64,000 bases of DNA from Ferrimonas aestuarii (GCF_005116665.1 NZ_SWCJ01000005.1:62001-126000); one strand, 5' to 3'. Positions 1-7,358 are shown, counted from the first letter of the stretch. Numbers and translations are program-made. The notes: generated from the letters alone by a model not told the origin.

Positions 1-336
1 AATTACAGTGCCAAAGACACGCGCCGAGTGGATCTGGTGATAGGTGTGTCCTATGACGCTGACTTGAAGCAAACTCGAGAGGTGTTGACCAAGGTGGTCA
101 CCGCATCAGATTATGTGCTCACCACGCCTGCACCAACCATTGAAGTATCGGAATTAGCGGACTCCAGCGTCAATTTTGTAGTGCGACCTTGGGTGAACAG
201 TGCCGATTACTGGAACGCCTATTTCCAGTTGATGGCCAATATTAAAGTTGCATTGGATGAGGCGGGTATCGGCATTCCCTACCCACAGATGGACCTCCAC
301 GTCCAAAACTTACCGGAGCGTCCTCCGCAAAGTTAA
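1..336 (+). CDS. mscS: Small-conductance mechanosensitive channel MscS, C-terminal fragment
   Basis: The reading frame is open from the first base of the window, so this is the 3' end of a gene that starts upstream. The visible 111 residues correspond to the cytoplasmic beta and alpha/beta domains of an MscS-type channel, which opens under membrane tension to release solutes during hypo-osmotic shock. Family marks are the early NYSAKDTRRVDL stretch and the near-terminal GIPYPQMDLHV segment, which matches the end of E. coli MscS. The membrane helices lie outside the window. A GTG at 28 is internal and not a start. The next gene begins about 120 bp downstream on the same strand. Confidence 0.88.
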   Translation, partial: NYSAKDTRRVDLVIGVSYDADLKQTREVLTKVVTASDYVLTTPAPTIEVSELADSSVNFVVRPWVNSADYWNAYFQLMANIKVALDEAGIGIPYPQMDLHVQNLPERPPQS

Positions 337-456
337 ACGTTAATGGAAGTGATGGCTAATTCAACCGGCGATAAACGCTCGATTTATCGCCGGATTGGTA
401 TCGGTTCTCAATCCAGTTACAATGTGGCCCTTGTTGTTTGACACTTGGAACTGTCT

Positions 457-822
457 ATGTTGGTAAAATTAGTTCGGGAAGGGCTGGGGCGCGTCATTAT
501 GTTGGGGAGCTGGTTAACCCGTCCGGCTCAAATGAAGCGCTCTCCCGAGCAGCAAGCTCAGATTGAGGACGAGCTTAAGTCTCTGTCTTTGTATCAATTT
601 CAGGCTTGTCCTTTCTGCATCAAAGTGCGTAGAGCCTTACATCGTTTGAACCTACCGATGGAAACTCGCGACGTAAATCGCAACCCTGAATATCGCCAAC
701 AGTTGGAAACCAATGCCGGTAAGGTGATGGTGCCCTGTTTGCGCATTGATGGTGAGCAAGGCAGCCAATGGATGTTGGAGTCCAACGATATCATCGCCTA
801 TCTGGACCGCCGCTTCGGCTAA
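457..822 (+). CDS. Glutaredoxin-like / GST N-terminal domain protein
   Basis: This 121-residue protein has a thioredoxin fold of the glutaredoxin or GST N-terminal type. Residues 1-40 form a hydrophobic, basic leader that may anchor it to the membrane. The redox motif CPFC is at 51-54, the cis-proline loop VPC at 92-94 and the glutathione-binding ESND at 108-111. CPxC is the dithiol glutaredoxin motif, so a glutathione-dependent disulfide or deglutathionylation role is likely; the substrate is unknown. The frame also offers TTG at 445, but ATG at 457 is preferred. A terminator follows at 850-884, before the methyltransferase gene. Confidence 0.8.
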   Translation: MLVKLVREGLGRVIMLGSWLTRPAQMKRSPEQQAQIEDELKSLSLYQFQACPFCIKVRRALHRLNLPMETRDVNRNPEYRQQLETNAGKVMVPCLRIDGEQGSQWMLESNDIIAYLDRRFG

Positions 823-849
823 TCATCGAACTGGCGAAACCTGACAATG

Positions 850-884
850 GGCAGCGATATTGTTTACAATTCGCTGCCTTTTTT
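850..884 (+). terminator. Rho-independent terminator after the glutaredoxin-like gene
   Basis: An 8-bp stem GGCAGCGA/TCGCTGCC around a 13-base loop is followed by six T. It lies 28 bp after the stop codon and 15 bp before the methyltransferase start, so read-through into that gene is likely reduced. Confidence 0.75.
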
Positions 885-899
885 GTTTTGAGACCCGCC

Positions 900-2075
900 A
901 TGGATCATCGCCAGCAGTTCGAGCAGCTCAGTCGTTTGCTCATCGACCACAAAGCCTATTGGCAGTTTGTGCCCTTTGCAGAGATGGCGCTGCCTTGGCA
1001 AGGTGAGTTAGCCCAGTGGCTGGCGGCGCTCAGTGATGAGCAAGTGACTGTGCTTCGACAGGATGCGCAGGCGACTCAAATTGAGTTAGCTAAGATACTC
1101 CCCGTGGTTGAGGAGCTCGAAGCGCTATCCAAATTGACGCCAAGTGCAGCCTCACCAATGACCTATCCGTCACGATTGGACTGGCAGATCCCCGGTCGAA
1201 AGTGGCAACAGATTACTCAGTTTAATGAAGCGTTAACTGAGCGCCAGACCCCGTGGTTGGAATGGTGTGCTGGTAAAGGCCACCTGGGGCGTGCGCTGGC
1301 GGCTACCTCCAATCAGGGTGTAACCAGCTTAGAGTGGCAAGGCAAACTGTGTCAGCATGGGCAAGAGCTGGCGACTCGCTTTGATCTTGAAATGACCTTT
1401 GTGGAAGGGGATGCGTTTGCCCCAGACGCAGCTAACCATCTTTGCAGACATCAGCATGCGGTGGCCCTGCATGCCTGTGGCGATCTGCACGTCACCTTGA
1501 TGCGCCATGGAGTCAGAGCCCAGACCGAACACCTGTCGATCTCCCCTTGCTGCTACCACCTGATTCAAGCTGAGTGTTACCAGCCCATCTCCTCATTGGG
1601 CCAGCAGTATGATTTGAACTTGTCCAAATTGGATCTGAAGTTGCCCCTTCAGGAGACGGTAACGGCGCCTAATCACGTTCAGGTGATGCGTCAGTTGGAG
1701 CTGAGTTTCCGATTGGGCTTTGACGTGTGGCAGCGTAGCCAACAGCTGTCGGATGATTATATGCCGGTTCCCAATGTGCCTAAATCGCTTCTAAAGCAAG
1801 GCTTTGAGGCATTTTGTCAGTGGGCGCTGGAGAAAAAAGGGTTATCGGCACCGTTGACAGGCTTAGATGAGGCGCTCAGGCAAGGGAAGCAGCGGGTACA
1901 GTTGGTGGAGCGCATGGAGTTAGTGCGGCAACCCTTTAGGCGTCCCCTTGAGCTGTGGTTGGTGCTGGATCGAGCCTGTTATCTGGAAGAGCAGGGCTAT
2001 GACGTTCGTTTGTCGACTTTTTGTGACCGTGACATCACCCCTCGAAATATTTTGATTCAAGCCAGTCGCCGTTAG
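900..2075 (+). CDS. SAM-dependent methyltransferase, Methyltransf_32 / GSTCD-like
   Basis: The 391-residue protein starts at ATG 900; the frame is open further upstream but that part overlaps the preceding gene. The SAM-binding motif I is EWCAGKGHLG near residue 121. A later SISPCCYHL near 213 is the paired-cysteine motif of the PF13679 (Methyltransf_32) family, whose animal member GSTCD carries a GST-like domain. Similar proteins in Shewanella and Vibrio are annotated only as methyltransferases, and the substrate is unknown. It directly follows a GST/glutaredoxin-like gene and converges with a zinc-ribbon gene, with stop codons 2 bp apart. Family assignment is from motif memory. Confidence 0.78.
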   Translation: MDHRQQFEQLSRLLIDHKAYWQFVPFAEMALPWQGELAQWLAALSDEQVTVLRQDAQATQIELAKILPVVEELEALSKLTPSAASPMTYPSRLDWQIPGRKWQQITQFNEALTERQTPWLEWCAGKGHLGRALAATSNQGVTSLEWQGKLCQHGQELATRFDLEMTFVEGDAFAPDAANHLCRHQHAVALHACGDLHVTLMRHGVRAQTEHLSISPCCYHLIQAECYQPISSLGQQYDLNLSKLDLKLPLQETVTAPNHVQVMRQLELSFRLGFDVWQRSQQLSDDYMPVPNVPKSLLKQGFEAFCQWALEKKGLSAPLTGLDEALRQGKQRVQLVERMELVRQPFRRPLELWLVLDRACYLEEQGYDVRLSTFCDRDITPRNILIQASRR

Positions 2076-2077
2076 CG

Positions 2078-2329
2078 TTATTTCATTCTGACTTTGCCGC
2101 CGATGATCTTAATGGCGGCAGCGCCTCGGATTAGGGTTTGCCGACCAAATTGACTTTGGCAGCTGGGGCAGACTCCCACCTCCTCAGTGTAATCGGTACT
2201 GATGCGCTCAACGAAGCACTTCACAAGGGCACCCTTTCCCCCTTTTCGGTAGCGATAGAGCTGATGGCGGCAACGACTGCAGTAGATGTCCACAGAGCGC
2301 TGGGGTTGTTTGGGATTTGGTTTGGCCAT
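2078..2329 (-). CDS. Small zinc-ribbon protein
   Basis: An 83-residue basic protein with two cysteine pairs, C17/C20 in a YCSRC context and C54/C57 in a CPSC context, spaced as in a zinc ribbon that binds one Zn2+. No catalytic motif is visible. Such small zinc ribbons often bind nucleic acid or act as subunits, but nothing here identifies a partner. The start is an ATG followed by a lysine- and proline-rich tail. It converges on the methyltransferase gene with no room for a separate terminator. Confidence 0.65.
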   Translation of the reverse strand: MAKPNPKQPQRSVDIYCSRCRHQLYRYRKGGKGALVKCFVERISTDYTEEVGVCPSCQSQFGRQTLIRGAAAIKIIGGKVRMK

Positions 2330-2691
2330 GGTGAATTAACTAAGGTCTGTTTCTCTTTGGTGATGAAACTTTGGTCTAAGATAACAGCTTTTAATCAAGA
2401 AAAGCGATTGGTGGCATGGTGGTTCTACATTGAAATCGTTTGACTCAAAAATGAGCATGAAAGGTCAACAGACCCTAATTAGCTAGACGCTGAAGAGTAG
2501 CATGTTCTTCCATTAATCTTTGAACTTATCTGATCATATTGTATTTATTCTGCAGCTTCGCCATTGCTTGAAATTATCTCTGCTAACCTTGAATGACTGC
2601 CGGAGAACATATCATGGAAAGCCCGTTATGCAGTCGAGGCTTAGTTGAATGACTCCGGGGCCGAAGAATGATGTGGTTTGAGAGGGATCTC
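2330..2691 (+). other. Intergenic region upstream of the chemotaxis receptor, with possible 12-codon leader ORF
   Basis: No full gene is supported in these 362 bp. It is AT-rich to about 2590. A short ORF of 12 codons runs 2614-2652 behind a CGGAG ribosome site at 2601-2605. CCGGAG (2600-2605) is complementary to CTCCGG (2653-2658) just after that ORF's stop, and a direct repeat of TTGAATGACT precedes both. This could be a small translated leader, but coding is not demonstrated. Confidence 0.35.
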
Positions 2692-3969
2692 ATGTTTAAT
2701 CAAATTAGTATTCGCCAGCGCCTTGCGGTGATGGTGGCCTGTGTGTGTGGTATTCAGGTGATCACTGCTAGCCTGATCTTCATTAAGCTCGATAACCTAG
2801 ATGCTCAATTATTGAGTTTGCTAGAGCAAGAGCTTCCGATACAAGCGCAGCAGCCGCTGCAGTTAATTGAATCCAATCTGGTTGGTTTAGAGTATTGGGC
2901 CATCGGCATGACGGCGCTGTCGTTACTGTTGGCCGTTGCCATTGCTGGTTGGTTTATTCGGGCGGTAATGAGGGGCATAGAAACCGGTCTTGATTCGTTG
3001 TCGTCGATGGCCAATGGTGATTTCAGTTGCCGCATTCCTCAAAACGAAGGGGGAGAGCTTGGACGCTTGCTGAAGTCGATGGAGGACACGCGAATTACCA
3101 TTGCCAATCTATTGCTAGGCATTCGAACCTCTACTTTAGAGGTGACCACTGCGGCAACCATGCTTTCGGACAGTAGTGAGTGTGTGCAAACGAATGCCCA
3201 AACTCAGTCTGAAGAGGTGGTGCAGATGGCGACTGCGGCTCACCAAATGGCCACAACCGCTGACGAGGTAGCGCAAAGTGCGGCGTCAACTCAGATGGCG
3301 ACCAGTGACGTGACCGAGCGCTCCCGCGAGAGCCAACAGGCCAATGAAGAGGCGATGGGGCACACCCAGAAGCTGGTGGATAGCCTCAGTCAGAGCAGCA
3401 ATGCCATGGAGTCTCTGAATGAAAACAGTCGCAATATTGGTACCGTACTGGATGTAATTAAGGGCATAGCGGAACAAACCAATCTGCTGGCATTAAACGC
3501 GGCCATTGAAGCGGCGCGTGCTGGGGAGCAGGGACGAGGGTTTGCGGTGGTGGCCGATGAGGTTAGGCATCTGGCTCAGCGTACCCATGAATCCACCGAA
3601 GAGATTGAAACCATGATTGAGCAGTTTAGAAGCGGCGCTCGGGAGGCGGTGGTAACCATGCAGCACAGCTGTGAGCTTGGCGGCCACACTATTGAGCTGT
3701 CTGAGCGCTCCAACATGTTGATGGAAAAAGTTAATGAAGCCATCGCCAAGGTCAACGCCATGAACACCCACATCGCCAGCGCCGCAGAAGAGCAGCGCAG
3801 TGTGGTCAATGCACTGAATGACAATGTGGATAGAGTGAGTGGTGCCTCCGATTTGAGTCAGAGCCAGATTCAGCAGGTTTCCGCGTGCAGCACTCAGTTA
3901 ACCGCGACCGCTACCATGTTGCAAAACGCCATTGATCACTTCCGGCTAGAAGAGATGCAAAGCGCTTAA
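2692..3969 (+). CDS. Methyl-accepting chemotaxis protein with very short periplasmic segment
   Basis: A 425-residue transducer that signals to CheA/CheW at the membrane. A first membrane helix spans roughly residues 10-30, then only about 35 residues precede a second helix near 70-92. A HAMP linker (about 90-145) and a long coiled-coil signalling domain follow. The hairpin tip is unmistakable near 259: [20 protein letters not shown] followed by [15 protein letters not shown]. The periplasmic part is too small for a classic ligand-binding domain, so the input may be membrane state, a partner or an internal signal. ATG 2692 has AGAGGG five bases upstream; ATG 2668 would add eight residues. No terminal receptor pentapeptide is seen. 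Confidence 0.9.
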   Translation: MFNQISIRQRLAVMVACVCGIQVITASLIFIKLDNLDAQLLSLLEQELPIQAQQPLQLIESNLVGLEYWAIGMTALSLLLAVAIAGWFIRAVMRGIETGLDSLSSMANGDFSCRIPQNEGGELGRLLKSMEDTRITIANLLLGIRTSTLEVTTAATMLSDSSECVQTNAQTQSEEVVQMATAAHQMATTADEVAQSAASTQMATSDVTERSRESQQANEEAMGHTQKLVDSLSQSSNAMESLNENSRNIGTVLDVIKGIAEQTNLLALNAAIEAARAGEQGRGFAVVADEVRHLAQRTHESTEEIETMIEQFRSGAREAVVTMQHSCELGGHTIELSERSNMLMEKVNEAIAKVNAMNTHIASAAEEQRSVVNALNDNVDRVSGASDLSQSQIQQVSACSTQLTATATMLQNAIDHFRLEEMQSA

Positions 3970-3987
3970 TAACATTAGCAAGTAAGG

Positions 3988-4059
3988 CGCGACAGCAACA
4001 AAAAAGGCTGACTTCTTTCGAAGTCAGCCTTTTACGATGTTTGGTGGAGTCGGGGGGAG
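3988..4059. repeat. Left copy of 72-bp direct repeat: ssrA 3' end plus terminator (attL-like)
   Basis: This 72-bp stretch is identical to 5855-5926 apart from one T/C difference (4013 versus 5880). It contains the last 18 bases of ssrA (minus strand) and the downstream terminator hairpin, but the rest of the tmRNA gene is missing. A partial copy of an RNA gene's 3' end at the far side of an inserted segment is the classic footprint of integration into ssrA. Confidence 0.85.
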
Positions 4060-4185
4060 ATTCAAGTCTCAGTGGTAAAAATCACCCCATTTGTCTTGAA
4101 AAACATAATGTTACAACCAAACACCTATCTTAGGTGTACCCCAAGGTTGTAGCCCAGTTTTGCACTCCGCCAGCTATGTTAGCAC

Positions 4186-4305
4186 TTATGACGATTTGAT
4201 TGGAATCTTAAACATTCCACCGTTTCGTCGATAGATACGTTTACCCTTTATAGTGATATAAGGACGAAAGATAAAGTTGGTATCGTCTTCGTTAGAAGTA
4301 ATCAT
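4186..4305 (-). CDS. Small basic protein of 39 residues, unrecognised
   Basis: An ATG-started ORF of 39 codons runs on the minus strand inside the ssrA island. The product is acidic at the start (NEDD, residues 5-8) and strongly basic after that, with GKRIYRR at 21-27 and a lysine-rich FKIPIK end. An AGGTAA stretch upstream could serve as a weak ribosome site. There is no transmembrane helix. I do not recognise a named family. The length is compatible with chance in AT-rich DNA, but the clean start, the charge pattern and the shared orientation with the DUF2188 gene make a real small protein plausible. Confidence 0.45.
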   Translation of the reverse strand: MITSNEDDTNFIFRPYITIKGKRIYRRNGGMFKIPIKSS

Positions 4306-4478
4306 AATTTACTTACCTAAATTAAGCTTAGGCAAGGCGTGCTGGATAAACGTCCACTATTGACCATCAAGTGTTCAAGTGTAAACTGAATTGGAGGGCT
4401 GCAACCTTCGAATTCATCCAGTGCCTTGCTGGTTGGGTTACAAGGGGAAGCTGCAACTTCCCCAAGAAATGCTTTCAG

Positions 4479-4509
4479 AGACCTGTGGTTTGCACAGGTC
4501 TATTTTTTG
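4479..4509 (+). terminator. Terminator-like hairpin inside the ssrA island
   Basis: A 9-bp stem AGACCTGTG/CACAGGTCT with a five-base loop is followed on the plus strand by ATTTTTTG. It overlaps the stop codon of the minus-strand DUF2188 gene. A second hairpin, GGGGAAG/CTTCCCC, lies at 4444-4463. No plus-strand gene upstream explains it. Confidence 0.5.
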
Positions 4510-4727
4510 TCTCTAGGCGGGCATGGATCACCTCCGTGGCTTGCTGTTCGTTGAATCTTTCCATCTCGACCATGAATTAAGAATTCACTTTGTCGGCTGC
4601 GGCTCAGGTCTCTACCGATATCAACTGCATCGGATTTACGTTCCACTACTCGATGTGCTCTTTGAGAGCCTCCAGTCTTTACAGCCCATCCATCTGGGTG
4701 GGGTACTACGTGCGTTGTCTTACGCAT
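4500..4727 (-). CDS. DUF2188-type small protein
   Basis: A 75-residue product that fits the DUF2188 pattern. It begins THVVPHPDGWAVKTGGSQRA (residues 4-23), continues through a helix where this family carries alanine- and acidic-rich residues, and ends with LIHGRDGKIQ (50-59) and a DPCPP tail. DUF2188 proteins are small, widely scattered across bacteria and often carried on mobile DNA; their function is unknown. The start has GAGG nine bases upstream. It is the only apparently intact recognisable gene in the island. Antisense ORFs over this stretch are shadows. Confidence 0.75.
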   Translation of the reverse strand: MRKTTHVVPHPDGWAVKTGGSQRAHRVVERKSDAVDIGRDLSRSRQSEFLIHGRDGKIQRTASHGGDPCPPRDKK

Positions 4728-4845
4728 TTGAATATCCTCAAATTAAGCAGGCTAATTCCTGCTCTATAAGTAGATAAAATAATCGGATGTAAGTCAACAC
4801 CCGGAAAAATGATAAATGACACGAAGGCTGTTGATAATTGGATTT

Positions 4846-5095
4846 TTATCCACAAGCATGTGGTGGGGGCTCATCATGGTGATTAGGGGAGGAAATCAAA
4901 GTTCAATCATCTATTTTGGATGATTGTAATACATAGGTACTACATGTTGTGTCCGCTTGCCGCGTATTCATTGGTGATAAAAAAGTCAAGAACTTAACCT
5001 AAGAAGTTGCAGCTTCCTCATTTGACGTAATTCGACGTAAGTTGACGAAAATTGTGGATAAAATTCCGTTGTGATTTGCGGGTGATTTATCCACA
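4846..5095. repeat. Three DnaA boxes and 10-bp tandem repeats, origin-like
   Basis: Perfect TTATCCACA boxes occur at 4846-4854 (+), 5053-5061 (-) and 5087-5095 (+). Immediately before the second is a tandem run of three 10-mers at 5021-5050: TTTGACGTAA, TTCGACGTAA, GTTGACGAAA. The surroundings are AT-rich and non-coding, with an 8-bp-arm palindrome at 4904-4926. Repeats beside DnaA boxes are the layout of iteron-type replication origins or DnaA-titrating sites, but no replication initiator gene is present. Confidence 0.5.
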
Positions 5096-5311
5096 TGTTT
5101 ATTCAGGAAATAAATAGATTATTTTTTGACAAACACTGATTCCTAAATTGAGAACAATCAAAAGATTGGTATTGGAAGGTTGCTATAGCTGTGGGGTCTT
5201 TTACGGTCGTATTTGAACCAGTCAGTCAGGCTCCTTAGGGTTGGCTCATAAACTAGCGCTGATACTCTTGGGCCTTAGCTCGATTCTCTCAGGCGTTTTT
5301 GAGCTTGCTCC

Positions 5312-5717
5312 TTCTTTTGCCGAGTCTCATCATTCGAGTAGACCGCAGAAAACCAAATCCAAGCCTTTAAAAACCACGGTTACGATGTGTTGTCTAGCAG
5401 AGTCGTTGAAGACACCATGTCTGGCTATGTAGAGGTTCGTAAGCGCATGGATTTTAATACCCAAATGACCATGAGCTAGAGGCTGTCGATGCGCTGGCGG
5501 TCCTTAAATTGGAGCATCTGTGGTTTGATAATATCGATGTACAGCAGAGCTAGAAAGAGGCGTGAAGATTCATTGCTTAGACTTATCCGTAACCACCTTG
5601 TCAGTGAGGAAGGAAATAGGGTGTTGCTGGTATTTTGCGCCTTTGCTGAATTTGAGCGTAACCACAGAAGAGCGCATATCAGATAGGGCTTAAAGAGAGC
5701 CAAGCCTCAAGGGAAGT
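5312..5717 (+). pseudogene. Wrecked small serine recombinase (resolvase/invertase family)
   Basis: Pieces of a resolvase/invertase catalytic domain follow in the right order across two frames. They are CRVSS with the nucleophilic serine (5318-5332), then a stop where a glutamine is usual. Next comes TAENQIQAFKNHGYDV, then RVVEDTMSGYVEVRKR. After a shift come DALAVLKLEHLWFDNIDVQQ (5488-5547), LVFCAFAEFERN, and finally, past another stop, GLKRAKPQGK. Several in-frame stops, a frameshift and internal loss leave about 135 codons; the DNA-binding HTH is missing. It cannot encode a working enzyme. It lies in the ssrA island and is probably a remnant of the element's recombination functions or of an inserted element. 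Confidence 0.72.
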
Positions 5718-5854
5718 GTAGGTGTTACAAGGCTTCGTGGGCAGGAATGGTTGGTATCAGGGTCTCGGCAGTATCAACAATCAATAGACAGCTCAATGTG
5801 AAAAGAGCGTAAAGTAATTTTTGAGCTTTCATAGTGCAATGGAACTAGCTATTT

Positions 5855-5926
5855 CGCGACAGCAACAAAAAAGGCTGACCTCTTTCGAAGTCAGCCTTTT
5901 ACGATGTTTGGTGGAGTCGGGGGGAG
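5855..5926. repeat. Right copy of 72-bp direct repeat at the intact ssrA 3' end (attR-like)
   Basis: The partner of 3988-4059, with 71 of 72 bases identical. It includes the terminator hairpin of ssrA (stem AAGGCTGAC with its complement, with T-rich flank on the minus strand) and the 3' terminal bases of tmRNA up to the CCA end. Here the repeat joins the complete ssrA gene. Confidence 0.85.
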
Positions 5927-6274
5927 TTGAACCCCCGTCCGAAAAACCTACATCCTTGGTACTACATGCTTAGCACACTCATTTAATTAACCCTTAGCAG
6001 CGCCGAGTGGCAGGCTATGTTAGGGCGAGCCAGATTGGTTTTAACGCTTCGTCTACTGGCGAAGACTCCACGCGATCCTACGAGGGTTGACTGTCAGGAT
6101 CCTAGGCCAGTAGGCGGGGCCTTTGGTGACAGGCTCTCTTACTGCTTATTAGGCAGCGAGTGCGTAAGAATCGTCGTTTGCGATTACTTTAAAATGCGGC
6201 TTTTTTACGAGGCCAACCGCTCCTCGGCATGCACCTTGGGTTTCGAGAATCCCGTCGAATCCAAAATCGACCCC
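5909..6274 (-). ncRNA. ssrA: Transfer-messenger RNA (tmRNA)
   Basis: The RNA reads on the minus strand from GGGGTCGATTTTGGATTCGA at 6274 down to the CCA end at 5909, about 366 nt. The tRNA-like 3' part GGTTCAACTCCCCCCGACTCC and the D-loop-like 5' part pair into the acceptor stem. The message segment (about 6184-6148) begins at a GCA resume codon and encodes a tag ANDDSYALAA followed by two stops. It rescues stalled ribosomes and marks the products for ClpXP-type proteolysis, together with SmpB, whose gene lies 65 bp further along. The gene's 3' end is an integration site. Confidence 0.95.
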
Positions 6275-6339
6275 AGGAAACTGTAGTGTACACCCAATCT
6301 CGGTTGTCACCAAGCGTTGAGCGAACAAGGTTTACGCAG

Positions 6340-6828
6340 TTAGCGCTTGCCACCCTTCATTACGCGAGCTTTTTCGCGATCCCAATCACGCTGTTTGACG
6401 TCATCGCGCTTGTCGTGGGCTTTCTTACCCTTACCTAAGCCAAACTCCAGTTTCACCCACGCTTTCTTCCAGTACATGGCGGTGGGAATCAAACTGTAGC
6501 CTTGGCGCTCAACCTTACCAATGAGGCGGTCCAGTTCGCGGCGCTTAAGCAGCAGCTTTCGCAGACGCAAGGGATCCGCCACCACGTGAGTAGAGGCAGT
6601 ATTAAGTGGAGTGATGGTGCAAGCGTGCAGGTAAGCTTCGCCATCTCTAATCTGAATAAATCCTTCGGTGAGGTTTACTTTACCCACTCGAAGGGCCTTC
6701 ACTTCCCAACCCTGCAAGGAAAGACCCGCCTCAATCTTCTCCTCAATGTGATACTCATGACGCGCCTTTTTGTTCAGGGCGATGGTTGAGGAGGTGGACT
6801 GGGATTTCTTTGAATTTTTCTTAGCCAT
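6340..6828 (-). CDS. smpB: SsrA-binding protein SmpB
   Basis: A 162-residue RNA-binding protein (E. coli 160) that delivers tmRNA to stalled ribosomes. Typical segments are a lysine-rich N-terminus, [20 protein letters not shown] (residues 19-38), [14 protein letters not shown], the [18 protein letters not shown] helix and a basic C-terminal tail that enters the mRNA channel ([11 protein letters not shown]). It lies just upstream of and co-oriented with ssrA, the usual arrangement. It is divergent from ratA, with about 95 bp between the starts. Confidence 0.97.
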   Translation of the reverse strand: MAKKNSKKSQSTSSTIALNKKARHEYHIEEKIEAGLSLQGWEVKALRVGKVNLTEGFIQIRDGEAYLHACTITPLNTASTHVVADPLRLRKLLLKRRELDRLIGKVERQGYSLIPTAMYWKKAWVKLEFGLGKGKKAHDKRDDVKQRDWDREKARVMKGGKR

Positions 6829-6923
6829 AGGCTTGGCATTATACCTAGCAATTACAGATTTGGTATGACCTTAAGCAAGGGATTGCTACAATGCCAGCAG
6901 TTTGTTTTAGGGAGAGTGTTTGA

Positions 6924-7358
6924 ATGCCGCAGGTTAACCGCAGCGCCTTGGTTCGTTTTAGCGCTGGGCAGATGTTTGATTTGGTCAATGACGTGGCTGC
7001 GTACCCGCAGTTTTTGCCTGGCTGTACCGCCAGTGAAGTGCACAGTGAAGATGACACCCATATGGAAGCCACCGTGTGGGTGAAGAAGGCGGGCATCGCC
7101 CAAAGCTTTACCACTCGCAATACCCTAACGCAAAACGCCACCATCGAGATGAGTCTCAAGACAGGGCCGTTTAAATCTTTGGCGGGTACCTGGAAGTTCA
7201 CTCCTTTGACTGACGCTGCCTGCAAAGTGGAGCTGAATCTGGACTTTGAATTTTCCAACCCAATGGTGCAAAAGGCGTTTGGTAAAGTGTTCAACGATCT
7301 GGCTCAGAACATGGTGATGGCGTTTTCCGACCGAGCTAAGGTGGTCTACCGTGATTGA
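6924..7358 (+). CDS. ratA: RatA, START/coenzyme Q-binding family protein
   Basis: A 144-residue single-domain protein of the polyketide cyclase / COQ10 START fold. It begins with PQVNRSALVRF and has the typical YPQFLPGC segment near residue 27. In E. coli RatA was described as a factor interfering with 70S formation, while its fold and Coq10 relatedness suggest a ubiquinone-binding or lipid role. The gene overlaps rnfH by 8 bp and is divergent from smpB. This smpB/ratA/rnfH/bamE order is conserved in gammaproteobacteria. Confidence 0.9.
   Translation: MPQVNRSALVRFSAGQMFDLVNDVAAYPQFLPGCTASEVHSEDDTHMEATVWVKKAGIAQSFTTRNTLTQNATIEMSLKTGPFKSLAGTWKFTPLTDAACKVELNLDFEFSNPMVQKAFGKVFNDLAQNMVMAFSDRAKVVYRD

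Larger units (their letters stand above)
4060..5854. mobile_element. Decayed genomic island integrated at the ssrA 3' end
   Basis: About 1.8 kb lies between the two 72-bp repeats. It is visibly more AT-rich than the flanks and poor in long ORFs. It carries a 39-residue ORF, a DUF2188-type gene, a DnaA-box and tandem-repeat cluster, and the remains of a serine recombinase. No tyrosine integrase, the usual enzyme for ssrA sites, is present, so the element appears immobile or depended on another element. I infer a once larger island that lost most of its content by deletion. Confidence 0.75.

Noticed and set aside
768..899. Extended N-terminus of the methyltransferase
   Set aside because: The extension overlaps the glutaredoxin-like gene and spans its terminator; ATG 900 gives a natural start.
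4371..4777. Two plus-strand ORFs over the DUF2188 gene
   Set aside because: They have no domain or ribosome site and are antisense to the better-supported minus-strand gene.
4934..4944. GGTACTACATG in the island shared with the ssrA body (5960s)
   Set aside because: The 11-bp match has no further similarity around it; chance is likely.
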